A stretch of 64,000 bases of DNA from Deinococcus puniceus (GTDB taxonomy: Bacteria > Deinococcota > Deinococci > Deinococcales > Deinococcaceae). The DNA is taken from assembly GCF_001644565.1 (NCBI RefSeq), contig NZ_CP011387.1:299001-363000 (forward strand), written 5' to 3'. Within the stretch, counting starts at the first letter, position 1. Every line of letters begins with the position of its first letter. The notes below the pieces were generated by a model, which did not search any database, was not told where the DNA came from, and saw only the letters and a list, made by a program, of their open reading frames with translations. Positions 54,589 through 63,671 of the stretch are shown here, piece after piece. Made by a program: the position numbers and the translations under genes.

Positions 54589-55320
54589 TCAGATGAGCCC
54601 TAGAGCTTCGTCAGGATGGGCAGAACGCAGCGGTACATACCGCCGAACCTCATCGGGCGTGACACCGCACGCCACTTCTAGGGCCGACACGGTGCGCTCC
54701 AGTTCGGCAAACAGGGCTTGTAGACGGGGCCGCCCCGCCGCCCCCGGAGCCTGCTTGTAGGCATCGGCCAGCAGGCGGTAATACTGCAAGGTTCCTTCGC
54801 GGCCCTGACTGAAACGGCCAAAATAGGCTTCCCGCGCTTCCGGCGTCGTGCCTTCGGTCAGCACGTCGGTCAGGATGCTGCGGGCGTTGTGTAATTTGTC
54901 GGAGGCACTGACCAGCAGCGAACTGGCTCCCTCACGATTCAACTTGCCCAGATAGGTCAGCTTGCGCTTAGGCCAAGGTGCTTTTCCTCCGTCCACCAGC
55001 GGCGTTTCTTCAGTGGCTCCGCGCACTAACGCCGCCACTTCGTCACCAAATTTGGCCTGAATTTGGGCTTCCAACTCCCCGCGAACCTGCTCCCGCTCAT
55101 TCTTATCCGCCGTCAGATTCTCCGGCCCATCTTCCAGCGCGTCGTGTAACAGCGCGGCTATGGCTTCGGCTTCCGTCGCGCCAAATTCCAGCGCCACCGA
55201 CGCCACACCCAGCAAATGCGACAGGTACGGCGTCTGTGTGCCTTTGCGGTACTGGCCCAGATGCCATTTATGCGCCAGTTGCAGGGCCTCGGTAAAGTTT
55301 TCTGTCAGAGGAAAAGTCAC
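54589..55320 (-). CDS. HD-domain hydrolase (RelA/SpoT-hydrolase-like)
   Basis: A 243-aa protein with an N-terminal HD metal site, HKWHLGQYRKGTQTPYLSHL and AIAALLHDALEDGPE, as in guanosine polyphosphate pyrophosphohydrolases. No synthetase or TGS domain is present, so it may be a stand-alone hydrolase (SAH-type) or another phosphohydrolase. The GTG at 55320 is leaderless, with TAGGGT ending 6 nt upstream. Confidence 0.8.
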   Translation of the reverse strand: MTFPLTENFTEALQLAHKWHLGQYRKGTQTPYLSHLLGVASVALEFGATEAEAIAALLHDALEDGPENLTADKNEREQVRGELEAQIQAKFGDEVAALVRGATEETPLVDGGKAPWPKRKLTYLGKLNREGASSLLVSASDKLHNARSILTDVLTEGTTPEAREAYFGRFSQGREGTLQYYRLLADAYKQAPGAAGRPRLQALFAELERTVSALEVACGVTPDEVRRYVPLRSAHPDEALGLI

Positions 55321-55391
55321 GGCTTTACCCTACGCAATCTTGCTGGGGACAGGGTGCAGATTTGCCCCGGCCCGCTATGCTCCCTATACCG

Positions 55392-55979
55392 ATGACCGAT
55401 TCCCTACCCGGCGCTACCGCAGGCGCACACCGCACCGCCGTTTGGGACGCACTGGAGCGGGCGCGGCTGTGTGGCTATCCGCTGCCGCCGCACGGCCACC
55501 ATCCCCACTTTACCGGGGCGCGGGAGGCTGCCAAGCACCTGCTGAAGCACCCGGCGGTTGCGCCGCTGCACACGCTGATCGTGGGGCCAGACCGGGTGCT
55601 GATGCCGCTGCGAAAGCTGGCGCTTCAATCGGGCCTCACGGTGTACGTGCCGAACCTGAAAAAAGACGGCTGGTACTGGAAACTGACCGATCCAGCAGGT
55701 GCGAACCTGTCTAAAATGGCGGCGCACGGCGAGCCGAAACTCAGGCCGGATGGCGCACAGGCGGCGGTGCTGGCGTGTGTGGCCGCAGACCGCAGGGGCG
55801 GCAGAGTGGGCAAAGGCTTCGGCTGGGGCGCACGCGGGCTGCATCTGGACTTGCCAGAGTTTACGCTGGCGCACGGGCTGATGCTGCGTGAGCAGTTGCC
55901 CTGCCCCGCCGATTCGGGTGTGTCGCTCATCGGTACGCCGGGTGGGGTCATAGAGATTGGCGTTCTAAACAGCGCGTAA
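55392..55979 (+). CDS. 5-formyltetrahydrofolate cyclo-ligase-like (MTHFS) protein
   Basis: A 195-aa protein of the 5-FTHF cyclo-ligase-like fold. It shows VWDALERARLCGYPLPPHG, VLMPLRKLALQSGLTVYVPN and a late GRVGKGFGWGARGLHLD, where standard enzymes have RxGxGxGYYD. The catalytic loop is altered, so it may not be a true MTHFS and resembles the MTHFS-domain proteins. ATG at 55392; TATGCT lies 10 nt upstream. Confidence 0.7.
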   Translation: MTDSLPGATAGAHRTAVWDALERARLCGYPLPPHGHHPHFTGAREAAKHLLKHPAVAPLHTLIVGPDRVLMPLRKLALQSGLTVYVPNLKKDGWYWKLTDPAGANLSKMAAHGEPKLRPDGAQAAVLACVAADRRGGRVGKGFGWGARGLHLDLPEFTLAHGLMLREQLPCPADSGVSLIGTPGGVIEIGVLNSA

Positions 55980-56017
55980 TCTTCCGCCCTTGGCATTCAC
56001 CGTCTACACTGACAGGC

Positions 56018-56608
56018 ATGACTTCCAAACCCACTCCTGCCCTTCCCATCGTTCCTGTCGTGGTCACGGTGGCCGCTGTGGGTGTGGCCGCGCTGATTGC
56101 CCGCAGCCGCAGCAAAGACGGCGAGGGCGTGGGGCAGCAGGTGAAGGGCTTGGTGGCCGCCCAACTGATAGAACGGCCCGCTCGCAACGCCAGTTATGCC
56201 GCGCTGGGGCAAGGGCTGGAGCGCGGCGGCATGATGCTGACTGGACGGGCAAGCCGCGCCGCCGATATGGCAGGCAACCGGGATGTGTTGGCGCACATCA
56301 TCGGCATAGAACGCTGGGGCCAGAACCGCCTGCGTGTGGCGCTGGGCCAGCGTCCCTACGAGCGCGACGACTACGGCCCCTACCGCCCGCCCAGTGAGGC
56401 CAGCCTCAGCGAACTGCAAGACCTGTTGTCTCAGACCCGCGCCCGCAGCGTGGAATTGGCCCGCGAACTCCATGCGGCGGCCCCCGACGACGACCTGAAA
56501 ATAGAGCACAACGATTTTGGCCCCCTGACGGCCAAAGGTTGGCTGCAATACCTGACCCAGCACGCCGATATAGAAAGCCGAAAACTGAAAGCGGGCCGCG
56601 CCAGCTAA
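56018..56608 (+). CDS. DinB-like protein with N-terminal membrane helix
   Basis: A 196-aa protein. An N-terminal hydrophobic helix (about residues 9-27) precedes a helical domain with RDVLAHIIGIERWGQNRLR and KGWLQYLTQHADIESRKL, which fits the DinB-like four-helix bundle with a His-based metal site (three His of the family partly present). Deinococcus has many such proteins. The start is leaderless, with TACACT ending 7 nt before the ATG. Confidence 0.7.
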   Translation: MTSKPTPALPIVPVVVTVAAVGVAALIARSRSKDGEGVGQQVKGLVAAQLIERPARNASYAALGQGLERGGMMLTGRASRAADMAGNRDVLAHIIGIERWGQNRLRVALGQRPYERDDYGPYRPPSEASLSELQDLLSQTRARSVELARELHAAAPDDDLKIEHNDFGPLTAKGWLQYLTQHADIESRKLKAGRAS

Positions 56609-56631
56609 GACAGAGCCAAGAGCGAATGCGG

Positions 56632-56661
56632 GGGGAGAGAGGGGGAGTCAACTCTCTCCCC
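56632..56661 (+). terminator. hairpin between the DinB-like and pilT genes
   Basis: GGGGAGAGAG (56632-56641) pairs with CTCTCTCCCC (56652-56661) around a 10-nt loop. It lies between two genes on the same strand, each with its own leaderless promoter. Confidence 0.5.
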
Positions 56662-56715
56662 TCACCCCCCCGACTGGGGGAAAGCTGTAAGACGCCCGCC
56701 GCTAGTGTGCAGGGC

Positions 56716-57795
56716 ATGAGTGTGCTGAAGGAACTGCTGGCCGTGATGGTTCGTGAGGGAGCCAGCGATATTCACTTGCGGGCCGGAAGTGCGCCTGCTG
56801 GCCGCATCAACGGCGAAATCCGGCGTTTTGGTGAAAGCCGCCTGACGCCCGAACACGTGGAGGGATTCGCCACCGAAATGATGCCGCGTCCCGGCATGTG
56901 GGAAGACTTTCAGACCCGCCGCGACGCCGATTTTGCTTACGGTGTGCCCGGCGTGGCCCGCTTCCGCGTCAATGCCTACCACCAGCGCGGCTCGGTGGGC
57001 CTGATCATGCGCGTGATCGAGAACAAACCCATTCCCAGCTTTGCCGAATTGGGCCTGCCCGCCGCCACCTTTGAGGGCTTGGCAGGTCACGAGCGCGGCT
57101 TGGTGCTGGTCACGGGGCCGACTGGGAGCGGCAAAACCACCACGCTGGCCAGCATCATTGACTACATCAACGCCACCCAGCCCGTGAACATCGTGACGCT
57201 GGAAGACCCCATCGAGATCATGCACAGCGATAAATTGGGCCTGATTTCTCAGCGCGAACTGGGCAGCGACACCCTCAGCTTTGCCGCCGGACTGCGGGCC
57301 AGCATGCGCCAAGACCCCGACGTGATCCTGATCGGAGAGATGCGAGACAAAGAGACGGTCGAAGCGGCGCTGAGTGCGGCCCAGACCGGGCATTTGGTGT
57401 TTTCCACGTTGCACACCCAAGACGCCGTGCGAACCGTGAACCGCATCATCGACTTTTTTGCCCCGCACGAGCGCGAGCAGATCCGGTTGGGTCTGTCGGA
57501 GACGATTGTGGGTGTGGTCAGCCAACGTCTGTTGCCCAAGCTGGGCGGCGGACGCGTGCTGGGCATGGAAATCATGCTGGGCACGCCCACCGTGCGCGAG
57601 TGCATCAAAGACCCCAACCGCACCGAAGAAATTAAGCAGGCGCTCTTAGAAGGCGGCATGCGCGGAATGCACACCTTCGATCAACATTTGGCCGAACTGG
57701 TCTCCAGCGGCCTGATGAGCGAAGAAGACGCCATGCACACGGCGACGAGTCCACACGAGTTGAAATTGCTGCTGATGACGCGTCAGTTCGCTTGA
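56716..57795 (+). CDS. pilT: type IV pilus retraction ATPase
   Basis: A 359-aa PilT/GspE-type ATPase that powers pilus retraction, twitching motility and DNA uptake. Residues 1-100 form the PAS-like N2 domain; Walker A GPTGSGKT is at 134-141; the Asp box is IVTLEDPIE, and the His box and Walker B are in QDPDVILIGEMRD and GHLVFSTLHTQDAV. A 60-codon upstream extension was rejected because a leaderless TAGTGT box ends 7 nt before the ATG at 56716. Confidence 0.92.
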   Translation: MSVLKELLAVMVREGASDIHLRAGSAPAGRINGEIRRFGESRLTPEHVEGFATEMMPRPGMWEDFQTRRDADFAYGVPGVARFRVNAYHQRGSVGLIMRVIENKPIPSFAELGLPAATFEGLAGHERGLVLVTGPTGSGKTTTLASIIDYINATQPVNIVTLEDPIEIMHSDKLGLISQRELGSDTLSFAAGLRASMRQDPDVILIGEMRDKETVEAALSAAQTGHLVFSTLHTQDAVRTVNRIIDFFAPHEREQIRLGLSETIVGVVSQRLLPKLGGGRVLGMEIMLGTPTVRECIKDPNRTEEIKQALLEGGMRGMHTFDQHLAELVSSGLMSEEDAMHTATSPHELKLLLMTRQFA

Positions 57796-57831
57796 TGGAG
57801 AGCCGGAGTATCTAAGCTGTTACGCTGCCGC

Positions 57832-57993
57832 ATGACCAGTGACTCAATCTACTCTGCCCTGATTTTGATAGAAGGCCCGATTGAACGCGGGCAGCCACCC
57901 CAACAAGAGCAGGATTTCAACAGTTGGGATGAACTGCCAGATGCGGAAAGAACCATTGAAAGAGCTGAAAATATAGACTCAGACGTGGATTAG
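57832..57993 (+). CDS. small acidic hypothetical protein
   Basis: A 53-aa protein (MTSDSIYSALILIEGPIER, then an Asp/Glu-rich tail). The leaderless promoter TACGCT ends 5 nt before the ATG, so I regard it as a real gene despite its size. It is just after pilT and convergent with the gene after dnaE, ending 3 nt from it. Unrecognised. Confidence 0.55.
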   Translation: MTSDSIYSALILIEGPIERGQPPQQEQDFNSWDELPDAERTIERAENIDSDVD

Positions 57994-57995
57994 AG

Positions 57996-58493
57996 CTAAA
58001 TCAGCCCTGACAGAATCCTGTATGCTTCTTGCCTGAGCCAGAGCGTATCTGTTGCAGCATCTCGTTTGAGCCAGCCGTATTCAGGGTCAATACTCTCGCT
58101 GTGAAGTTCTAGAGCGTAAATGGCATCACTAAGATTGTCGGGCAGAAAAACATAGGGCCGTTCAAACTTAGTCTGGCTCAATTGACAGAGCCGATAAATC
58201 AACTCATGAGGGTTGTCACCCGCATCAAGCCGCGCCAACATCCGCCCCACCAACAACTTTGCCGCCTCCTCTGGCCGTCCAGCCCGCGATAGATCACGGA
58301 GCGCCTGAGACATATCAGCGTCGCGGGCGCGGGCATACAGGCTGATTTCGGTGAGTTCATTCGGCCACTGCTCAAGCTGCATGATCCAGCCATCGGCCCA
58401 AGCGATAATTTCCGGCCATGACGCCAAGCCTACCCAGTGCATCCAGCCCCACGTTAAGGCTTCATCGGCCACCTGCTGATTGACGGCCCTCAA
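57996..58493 (-). CDS. hypothetical protein coupled to dnaE
   Basis: A 165-aa, Trp- and Leu-rich helical protein. A TTG overlapping the dnaE stop in TTGA is the most plausible start; the frame upstream of it only reads antiparallel through the dnaE end. Residues about 10-30 (WGWMHWVGLASWPEIIAWA) are hydrophobic. The family was not recognised; co-transcription with dnaE is inferred. Confidence 0.65.
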   Translation of the reverse strand: MRAVNQQVADEALTWGWMHWVGLASWPEIIAWADGWIMQLEQWPNELTEISLYARARDADMSQALRDLSRAGRPEEAAKLLVGRMLARLDAGDNPHELIYRLCQLSQTKFERPYVFLPDNLSDAIYALELHSESIDPEYGWLKRDAATDTLWLRQEAYRILSGLI

Positions 58494-61400
58494 GCCTGCA
58501 TGCCCCGCCCGCCACCTTGCTTGTTCATCCACGCGGGCGGCTTGGGCGCGAACCGTCCCAAGATGGTTTGCTGATCGTAGGCCAAGTACGCATCGGCCCA
58601 AGGGAAAGTCTGATTCAGCACCTTAATGGCCTGTGGGCTGCCCATCGCGTGATCTAACTGATAGACCACGAACTGTTCGGGCGTCTCCAGGCGCAAGTAA
58701 GTCGGCATATTGCCCGCGTGTTCGTCCAGTACGCTCTGAAACTCACCCACCGCGTCGGGGCTGGCCGTTTCTAGGTCTATGGTCACGTACATGACTTTGG
58801 GCACCTCGCCCAGTTGCTCCACGCTCACCACTTCTTCGGCAATGGCCCGCAGGCCGCCGTCTTCCGACTCCAGTTCCACGATCACCAGCGCGGGCATATC
58901 GTTCACCAGTTTGTCCTGAATGCGGTCATAGGCGCGGGAAAAGGCCACCAGTTCGGTCTGCCCGGACTCGTCGGCCAAGATGAAGCGGGCCATCATGCCG
59001 CCCGATTTGGTAGGCTTTTTCACCACGCTTTCGATCATGCCTGCCAACACCGCTTTAATGCGCTTGCCGGGGGCCACATTTTGGGTGGTAAACCAAGTAT
59101 CGAGATCGCTGATGCGGCAACTGGCGGCCTCGCGCAGACCCTCATGCTGCTCCAGCGGGTGGCCGGAAATGTACAGGCCTAACGCTTCTTTCTCGATGGA
59201 CAGGCGCTGAAGGTCGGTGTATGCGTCTACTCCGGTTCTGAGGGGCCGCTCTTTTTTCACTTCTTCGGTGCCGAACATCATGCTCATACCGCTTTGGGCG
59301 CGGGCGTTGATTTCTGCCGTGCCAGCCGCATCTTCCATCGCGTCTTCAAGGCTCTCCATCAGTTGCCGCCGCTCGCCAAACAGGTCGAAGGCCCCCGATT
59401 TGATCAGGCTTTCCAGCGCCTTGCGGTTGCAGACCTTGTTGCCGAGGCGTGAGCAGAAATCGGCCAGAGACTTGAACGTTCCGGCCCGCTCGCGCTCCTC
59501 CAGAATCCTCAACACCGCCGCTTCGCCTAGGCCCTTGATGGCGTACATGCCGAAGTAAATTTCCTCGCCCGCCACCGCAAAATCGGCGTTAGACCTATTG
59601 ATGTCTGGTGGCAACACCTTCACATCCATCTTGCGGGCGTCAGAGACGTACTCGGCTACCTTGTCGGAATCGCGCCGCTCTACCGTGAGCAGGGCCGCCA
59701 TAAACTCTACGGGGTAGTTGGCTTTCAACCACGCGGTTTGATAGGAGATGACGCCGTAAGCCGCCGAATGGGACTTGTTGAAGCCGTAGTTCGCGAACGC
59801 ATCCAGCAAGTCGAAGAGTTTATTGCCTTCTTCCTTTGGTACTTTATTAATCTCTGCGCCGTCTACAAAAATCTGCCGCTGCCTCGCCATTTCTGCCGTG
59901 TCTTTCTTGCCCATCGCCCGGCGCAGCAAGTCGGCCCCGCCCAAGCTGAATCCAGCGACTTCCGAGGCGATCTGCATAATTTGTTCTTGATACACCGGGA
60001 TGCCGTAAGTTTCCGACAGAATCTTTTCAAGCCACTGGGCGCTGTTGGGAAAACCGTCGCGCACGTAGTCCACTTGCTCTAGACCGTGATGACGGCGCAC
60101 ATAGGTCGGAATGTTTTCCATCGGGCCGGGGCGGTAAAGAGCGCTCAGGGCGATAATGTCGGCCAAACGCCGGGGCTTCAGGCGGCGGGAAGCGTCGGCA
60201 ATCCCCGCGCCTTCCAATTGGAATACCCCTTTGGTGTCGCCCCGGCTCAGCAACTCAAAGGTCTTTTCATCGTCAAAGGGGATCGCGTCGAAGTCGATTT
60301 CGATCTTCTGGGATTCCCGCATGATGCGCTTGGCTTCATCCAAAAAGGACAGGGTTCGCAGGCCCAGAAAATCCATTTTGATCAGGCCGATGTCTTCCAC
60401 GGCCTTCATGTCGTACTGACAGACCATGCCCACGCCCGACGTGTCGCGCATGACGGGCACGAGGTCGGTCAGTTTGTCGCGCCCGATGACCACACCCGCC
60501 GCGTGAACTGAAGCGTGACGGGTCAGGCCTTCCAGCTTTTGCGCGAACTCGTAGGCTTCCAGCAGTTGCGCGTCGTCGGCCAGCAGTTGCTGAATGTCGG
60601 GCACCGATTCGCGGGCCTGCTCTAGGCTGTAGCTTTTGCCGAATTTGATCGGAATCAGCTTACTCACTTTATCGACTTTGGCGTATTCCAGCCCCATCAC
60701 GCGGGCCACGTCTTTCAGGCAGGCCTTACTCGCCATCGTCCCAAAGGTGGAAATCAGCGCCACCTTGTCCTCGCCGTACTTGTCCTGCACGTACTGAATG
60801 ACCTCGGCGCGGCGGGCATCGTTGAAGTCGATATCGAGGTCGGGCATCGAGATTCGGTCAGGATTCAGGAACCGTTCGAACAGCAAGTCGAATTCGAGGG
60901 GATCGAGGTTGGTGATCCGCATGGCGTAGCACACCAGCGAGCCTGCGCCCGAACCGCGCCCCGGCCCCACGCTGATGTCCTGATCTTTGGCCCAGTTGAT
61001 GTAATCGGCCACGATCAGGAGGTAATCGGGGAACCCCATGTTGTTGATGACGCTCAGTTCGTACTCGGCGCGGCGCAGGATGGTCAGCGCGTGCAGGTGG
61101 TGGGCGCGGGTGGTTTCGGAGTCGTCGGCGGTGGGGTCGAGTTCAATAGAGGTGTCGGAGTCGCGTTTTTGGGCCTTGCGGCAATCCTCGTGCGCGTAAG
61201 GGGGCAGCGTGCCTGCTTCGGCTTCCGCCTCCATCTTCACCAATGCCGGGTACGGCGTGTATTTCTCGCCTGCCGCCTTACCGCGTGCCTCCCACTCGCT
61301 GCCCAAGAAGGCGATCAGCGTCAGCAGGGTCTCTAAGTCACAGGTGGTGGCGTCGCAGCCGTCCACACGGGCCAGAACACGGGCGGCATCATCCGTACCC

Positions 61401-62500
61401 AGTTCGGCCAAAGACCGCACGGCGTAGTCTCTAAGCAGACTTTCGGTGGCGTGCGCCGGGTAGCGCTTGACGGTGCCCCGGTAGGTCTGCACTCGCAGTT
61501 CCTCGGACATGGTGCGGCCCTGCGGAATGGGCAGCGCGGGCATCTGGTACACGCGCTTGTTGCCCACCGGAAGTTGCACGTCGCATAGGGCGGCAATCCG
61601 GGCGGTGTTGTCGAAGGGTTCCTCGCCCCACTCGGCCACCGGAAGGGCCACTTGCATTTCGTCCAGAGTCTTGACGTAAAAGTCGTCGCACTGGAAGCGG
61701 AAGCGGTTCTCATCGGCCAGCATGGCTTTGGTCTGAATTGCCAGCAGCGTATCGTGGGCCGAGGCGTCCTCTTTTTTCACGTAATGGCCGTCATTGGTGG
61801 CGACCATGCCGATGCCGAGTTCCTGCGCCCACGCCTTCAGAATCGGGTTGATGCGGGCCTGATGGTCTATACCGTGGTTCTGAATCTCGATGTAATAGTT
61901 TTCGCCAAATAGGTCGCGGTACCACAGCATCCGTTCCCGCGCCTCGGCCTCGCGCCCGTGCATCAGCAGTTGCTGTACCTCGGAACCTAGGCAGCCGGAA
62001 AAGGCGATGACGCCCTTGGAGTGCTCCTGCAACAGTTCGTGGTCGATGCGGGGCTTGTAGTAATACCCCTCGGTGTAGCCGCGAGAGCTGAGGCGGCAGA
62101 GGTTCTGATAGCCCTCGAAGGTGCGGGCCAGCAGCGTCAGGTGAAAGATTCCCTTTTCGCCGCTGACACCGGGTTTTTTGTCACGGCGCGTGCCGAAGCC
62201 GGGGACGACGTAGGCTTCGTAGCCCAGAATCGGCTTCACGCCCATGCCCACCGCGTAGTTGTAAAAATGCACCGCGCCGTGCATGTTGCCGTGATCGGTC
62301 ATGGCACAGGCGGGGTCGTTGGGCGTGATTTCCTTGACCCACTTCAGCAGGTCTTTCAGCTTGGCGGCCCCGTCCAGCAGGCTGTATTGCGTGTGCTGGT
62401 GCAGGTGCGCGAAGCGGGGAATCTTGGGAGCGTCGGGGGTGCAGCAGGAGCCGTCCGGCAGATGAATGTGAAACGGGGGGGCCAGATCGGGCGCGGTCAT
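58490..62500 (-). CDS. dnaE: DNA polymerase III alpha subunit
   Basis: The 1336-aa replicative polymerase. The PHP domain starts at residue 29 (FAHLHQHTQYSLLDGAAK). The polymerase core has VGPGRGSGAGSLVCYAM and the catalytic PDLDIDF with D554 and D556. HhH, OB-fold (VLAGMIESVVKKPTKSGG) and C-terminal tau-binding regions follow. It is longer than the E. coli DnaE (1160 aa) and is of the DnaE1 class. A leaderless promoter is present: TAGACT ends 6 nt before the ATG. Confidence 0.97.
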   Translation of the reverse strand: MTAPDLAPPFHIHLPDGSCCTPDAPKIPRFAHLHQHTQYSLLDGAAKLKDLLKWVKEITPNDPACAMTDHGNMHGAVHFYNYAVGMGVKPILGYEAYVVPGFGTRRDKKPGVSGEKGIFHLTLLARTFEGYQNLCRLSSRGYTEGYYYKPRIDHELLQEHSKGVIAFSGCLGSEVQQLLMHGREAEARERMLWYRDLFGENYYIEIQNHGIDHQARINPILKAWAQELGIGMVATNDGHYVKKEDASAHDTLLAIQTKAMLADENRFRFQCDDFYVKTLDEMQVALPVAEWGEEPFDNTARIAALCDVQLPVGNKRVYQMPALPIPQGRTMSEELRVQTYRGTVKRYPAHATESLLRDYAVRSLAELGTDDAARVLARVDGCDATTCDLETLLTLIAFLGSEWEARGKAAGEKYTPYPALVKMEAEAEAGTLPPYAHEDCRKAQKRDSDTSIELDPTADDSETTRAHHLHALTILRRAEYELSVINNMGFPDYLLIVADYINWAKDQDISVGPGRGSGAGSLVCYAMRITNLDPLEFDLLFERFLNPDRISMPDLDIDFNDARRAEVIQYVQDKYGEDKVALISTFGTMASKACLKDVARVMGLEYAKVDKVSKLIPIKFGKSYSLEQARESVPDIQQLLADDAQLLEAYEFAQKLEGLTRHASVHAAGVVIGRDKLTDLVPVMRDTSGVGMVCQYDMKAVEDIGLIKMDFLGLRTLSFLDEAKRIMRESQKIEIDFDAIPFDDEKTFELLSRGDTKGVFQLEGAGIADASRRLKPRRLADIIALSALYRPGPMENIPTYVRRHHGLEQVDYVRDGFPNSAQWLEKILSETYGIPVYQEQIMQIASEVAGFSLGGADLLRRAMGKKDTAEMARQRQIFVDGAEINKVPKEEGNKLFDLLDAFANYGFNKSHSAAYGVISYQTAWLKANYPVEFMAALLTVERRDSDKVAEYVSDARKMDVKVLPPDINRSNADFAVAGEEIYFGMYAIKGLGEAAVLRILEERERAGTFKSLADFCSRLGNKVCNRKALESLIKSGAFDLFGERRQLMESLEDAMEDAAGTAEINARAQSGMSMMFGTEEVKKERPLRTGVDAYTDLQRLSIEKEALGLYISGHPLEQHEGLREAASCRISDLDTWFTTQNVAPGKRIKAVLAGMIESVVKKPTKSGGMMARFILADESGQTELVAFSRAYDRIQDKLVNDMPALVIVELESEDGGLRAIAEEVVSVEQLGEVPKVMYVTIDLETASPDAVGEFQSVLDEHAGNMPTYLRLETPEQFVVYQLDHAMGSPQAIKVLNQTFPWADAYLAYDQQTILGRFAPKPPAWMNKQGGGRGMQA

Positions 62501-62506
62501 GCGGCG

Positions 62507-62512
62507 AGTCTA
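62507..62512 (-). promoter_or_regulatory. leaderless -10 box of dnaE
   Basis: TAGACT on the minus strand lies 6 nt upstream of the dnaE ATG. No ribosome site is present. Confidence 0.65.
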
Positions 62513-62727
62513 GGCGCAAGGCGGGCGCGGTTTCAGTGGCGTGGGAACTTGACGAACGCTCAGGCCAGTTCAATTGCGGTGAGGCGAAGCCGAACCTGAC
62601 CAACGCGAACAGCACATAAGACCAGGTTCAGGAGATGGACGAACATTCGGCGCTGTTCCGAATTTTCGGGAGTCGGATGAATTCGGTTCACATCCCGCCC
62701 CAGCCCCGGCCTGCTTATGCTGAAGCC

Positions 62728-62919
62728 ATGCCCGCCACCCACCGCGTGCGAGAAAAACCCTGTGCCCAGTGCGGTCAACCGTCGCCCGTGATGTACCGAG
62801 TGATTCGGAAAGAGGAAGAAGGCTGGGTGTTCCTGTGCCCTCCCTGCCGCCGAAAAGCCGAAGAAGACAATCCGGAATATAGATACGGTGGCACTTGGAA
62901 GGCGGAGAAGGGGCGCTGA
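62728..62919 (+). CDS. small C4 zinc-ribbon protein
   Basis: A 63-aa protein with CAQCG and CPPC cysteine pairs about 25 residues apart, a small zinc ribbon, and a basic C-terminus (YRYGGTWKAEKGR). The ATG at 62728 has TATGCT ending 6 nt upstream. Role unknown; it may bind nucleic acid. Confidence 0.65.
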   Translation: MPATHRVREKPCAQCGQPSPVMYRVIRKEEEGWVFLCPPCRRKAEEDNPEYRYGGTWKAEKGR

Positions 62920-62939
62920 AATTTGCACCTTTCCCGCCT

Positions 62940-63671
62940 CTACAGATTCCAGCCCCCCGCTACTTCCAACTCTTGCCCGGTCACGTAGTCGCTGGCCCGC
63001 ACGAAGTACAGCGCGGCGTCTACCAGTTCGGCCACCGTGCCCGGACGCCCCGCCGGAATCTCGCGCAGGGGTTGGCTGATGCTGGTTTCGATCACCCCCG
63101 GCGACACCACATTGACGCTAACGCCGCTGCCTGCCAACACCACTGCCAAGGCTCGCGAGAGGTGCAGCACGCCCGCTTTGGCGATCACGTAGGGCACGAT
63201 GCCGGGCCGGGCCACCATGTTGCTGGCCCCGGCATAGCCCAGATTGACGATCCGGCCATACCCCGATTCACGCAGAAGCGGCGCGGCGGCCTGACAGGTG
63301 GCAAACGTGGCGTTCAGGTTGCTGCCCAACATGTCGGCCCATTCCGCATCGGAGGTGTCCAGCAAGGGCTTATGCACGTAGTTGCCCACGTTGTTGACCA
63401 GTACGGCCAGCGGCGAACCAGGCAGCGCGTTGTGCGCCCGCTGCACCAGCTCCCGCGCCTGTTGGGGCTGGGTCAAGTCGGCCTGAAGAATGACGGCCTG
63501 CACGCCTTCCAGTTGGCACAGCCGCGCCGTTTCCTGTGCATCGGCTTGGCTGCCCCGGTAATGCACGGCCACGTTAAAGCCCTCGGCGGCCAGCGCCAAA
63601 GCCAGCGCCCGCCCAATGCCGCGTGCCGCACCCGTAACCAGCGCCGTGCCTATGGAACGAACTTCGCTCAT
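62940..63671 (-). CDS. short-chain dehydrogenase/reductase
   Basis: A 243-aa SDR with the dinucleotide motif TGAARGIG (residues 14-21) near the N-terminus, NNVGN for NNAG, and the catalytic Tyr and Lys in YVIAK. The usual Ser 13 residues before the Tyr is replaced by Gly; a Ser is two residues off. It resembles pteridine reductase or FabG-like enzymes; the substrate is unknown. It overlaps the Nudix gene by 4 nt. Confidence 0.85.
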   Translation of the reverse strand: MSEVRSIGTALVTGAARGIGRALALALAAEGFNVAVHYRGSQADAQETARLCQLEGVQAVILQADLTQPQQARELVQRAHNALPGSPLAVLVNNVGNYVHKPLLDTSDAEWADMLGSNLNATFATCQAAAPLLRESGYGRIVNLGYAGASNMVARPGIVPYVIAKAGVLHLSRALAVVLAGSGVSVNVVSPGVIETSISQPLREIPAGRPGTVAELVDAALYFVRASDYVTGQELEVAGGWNL

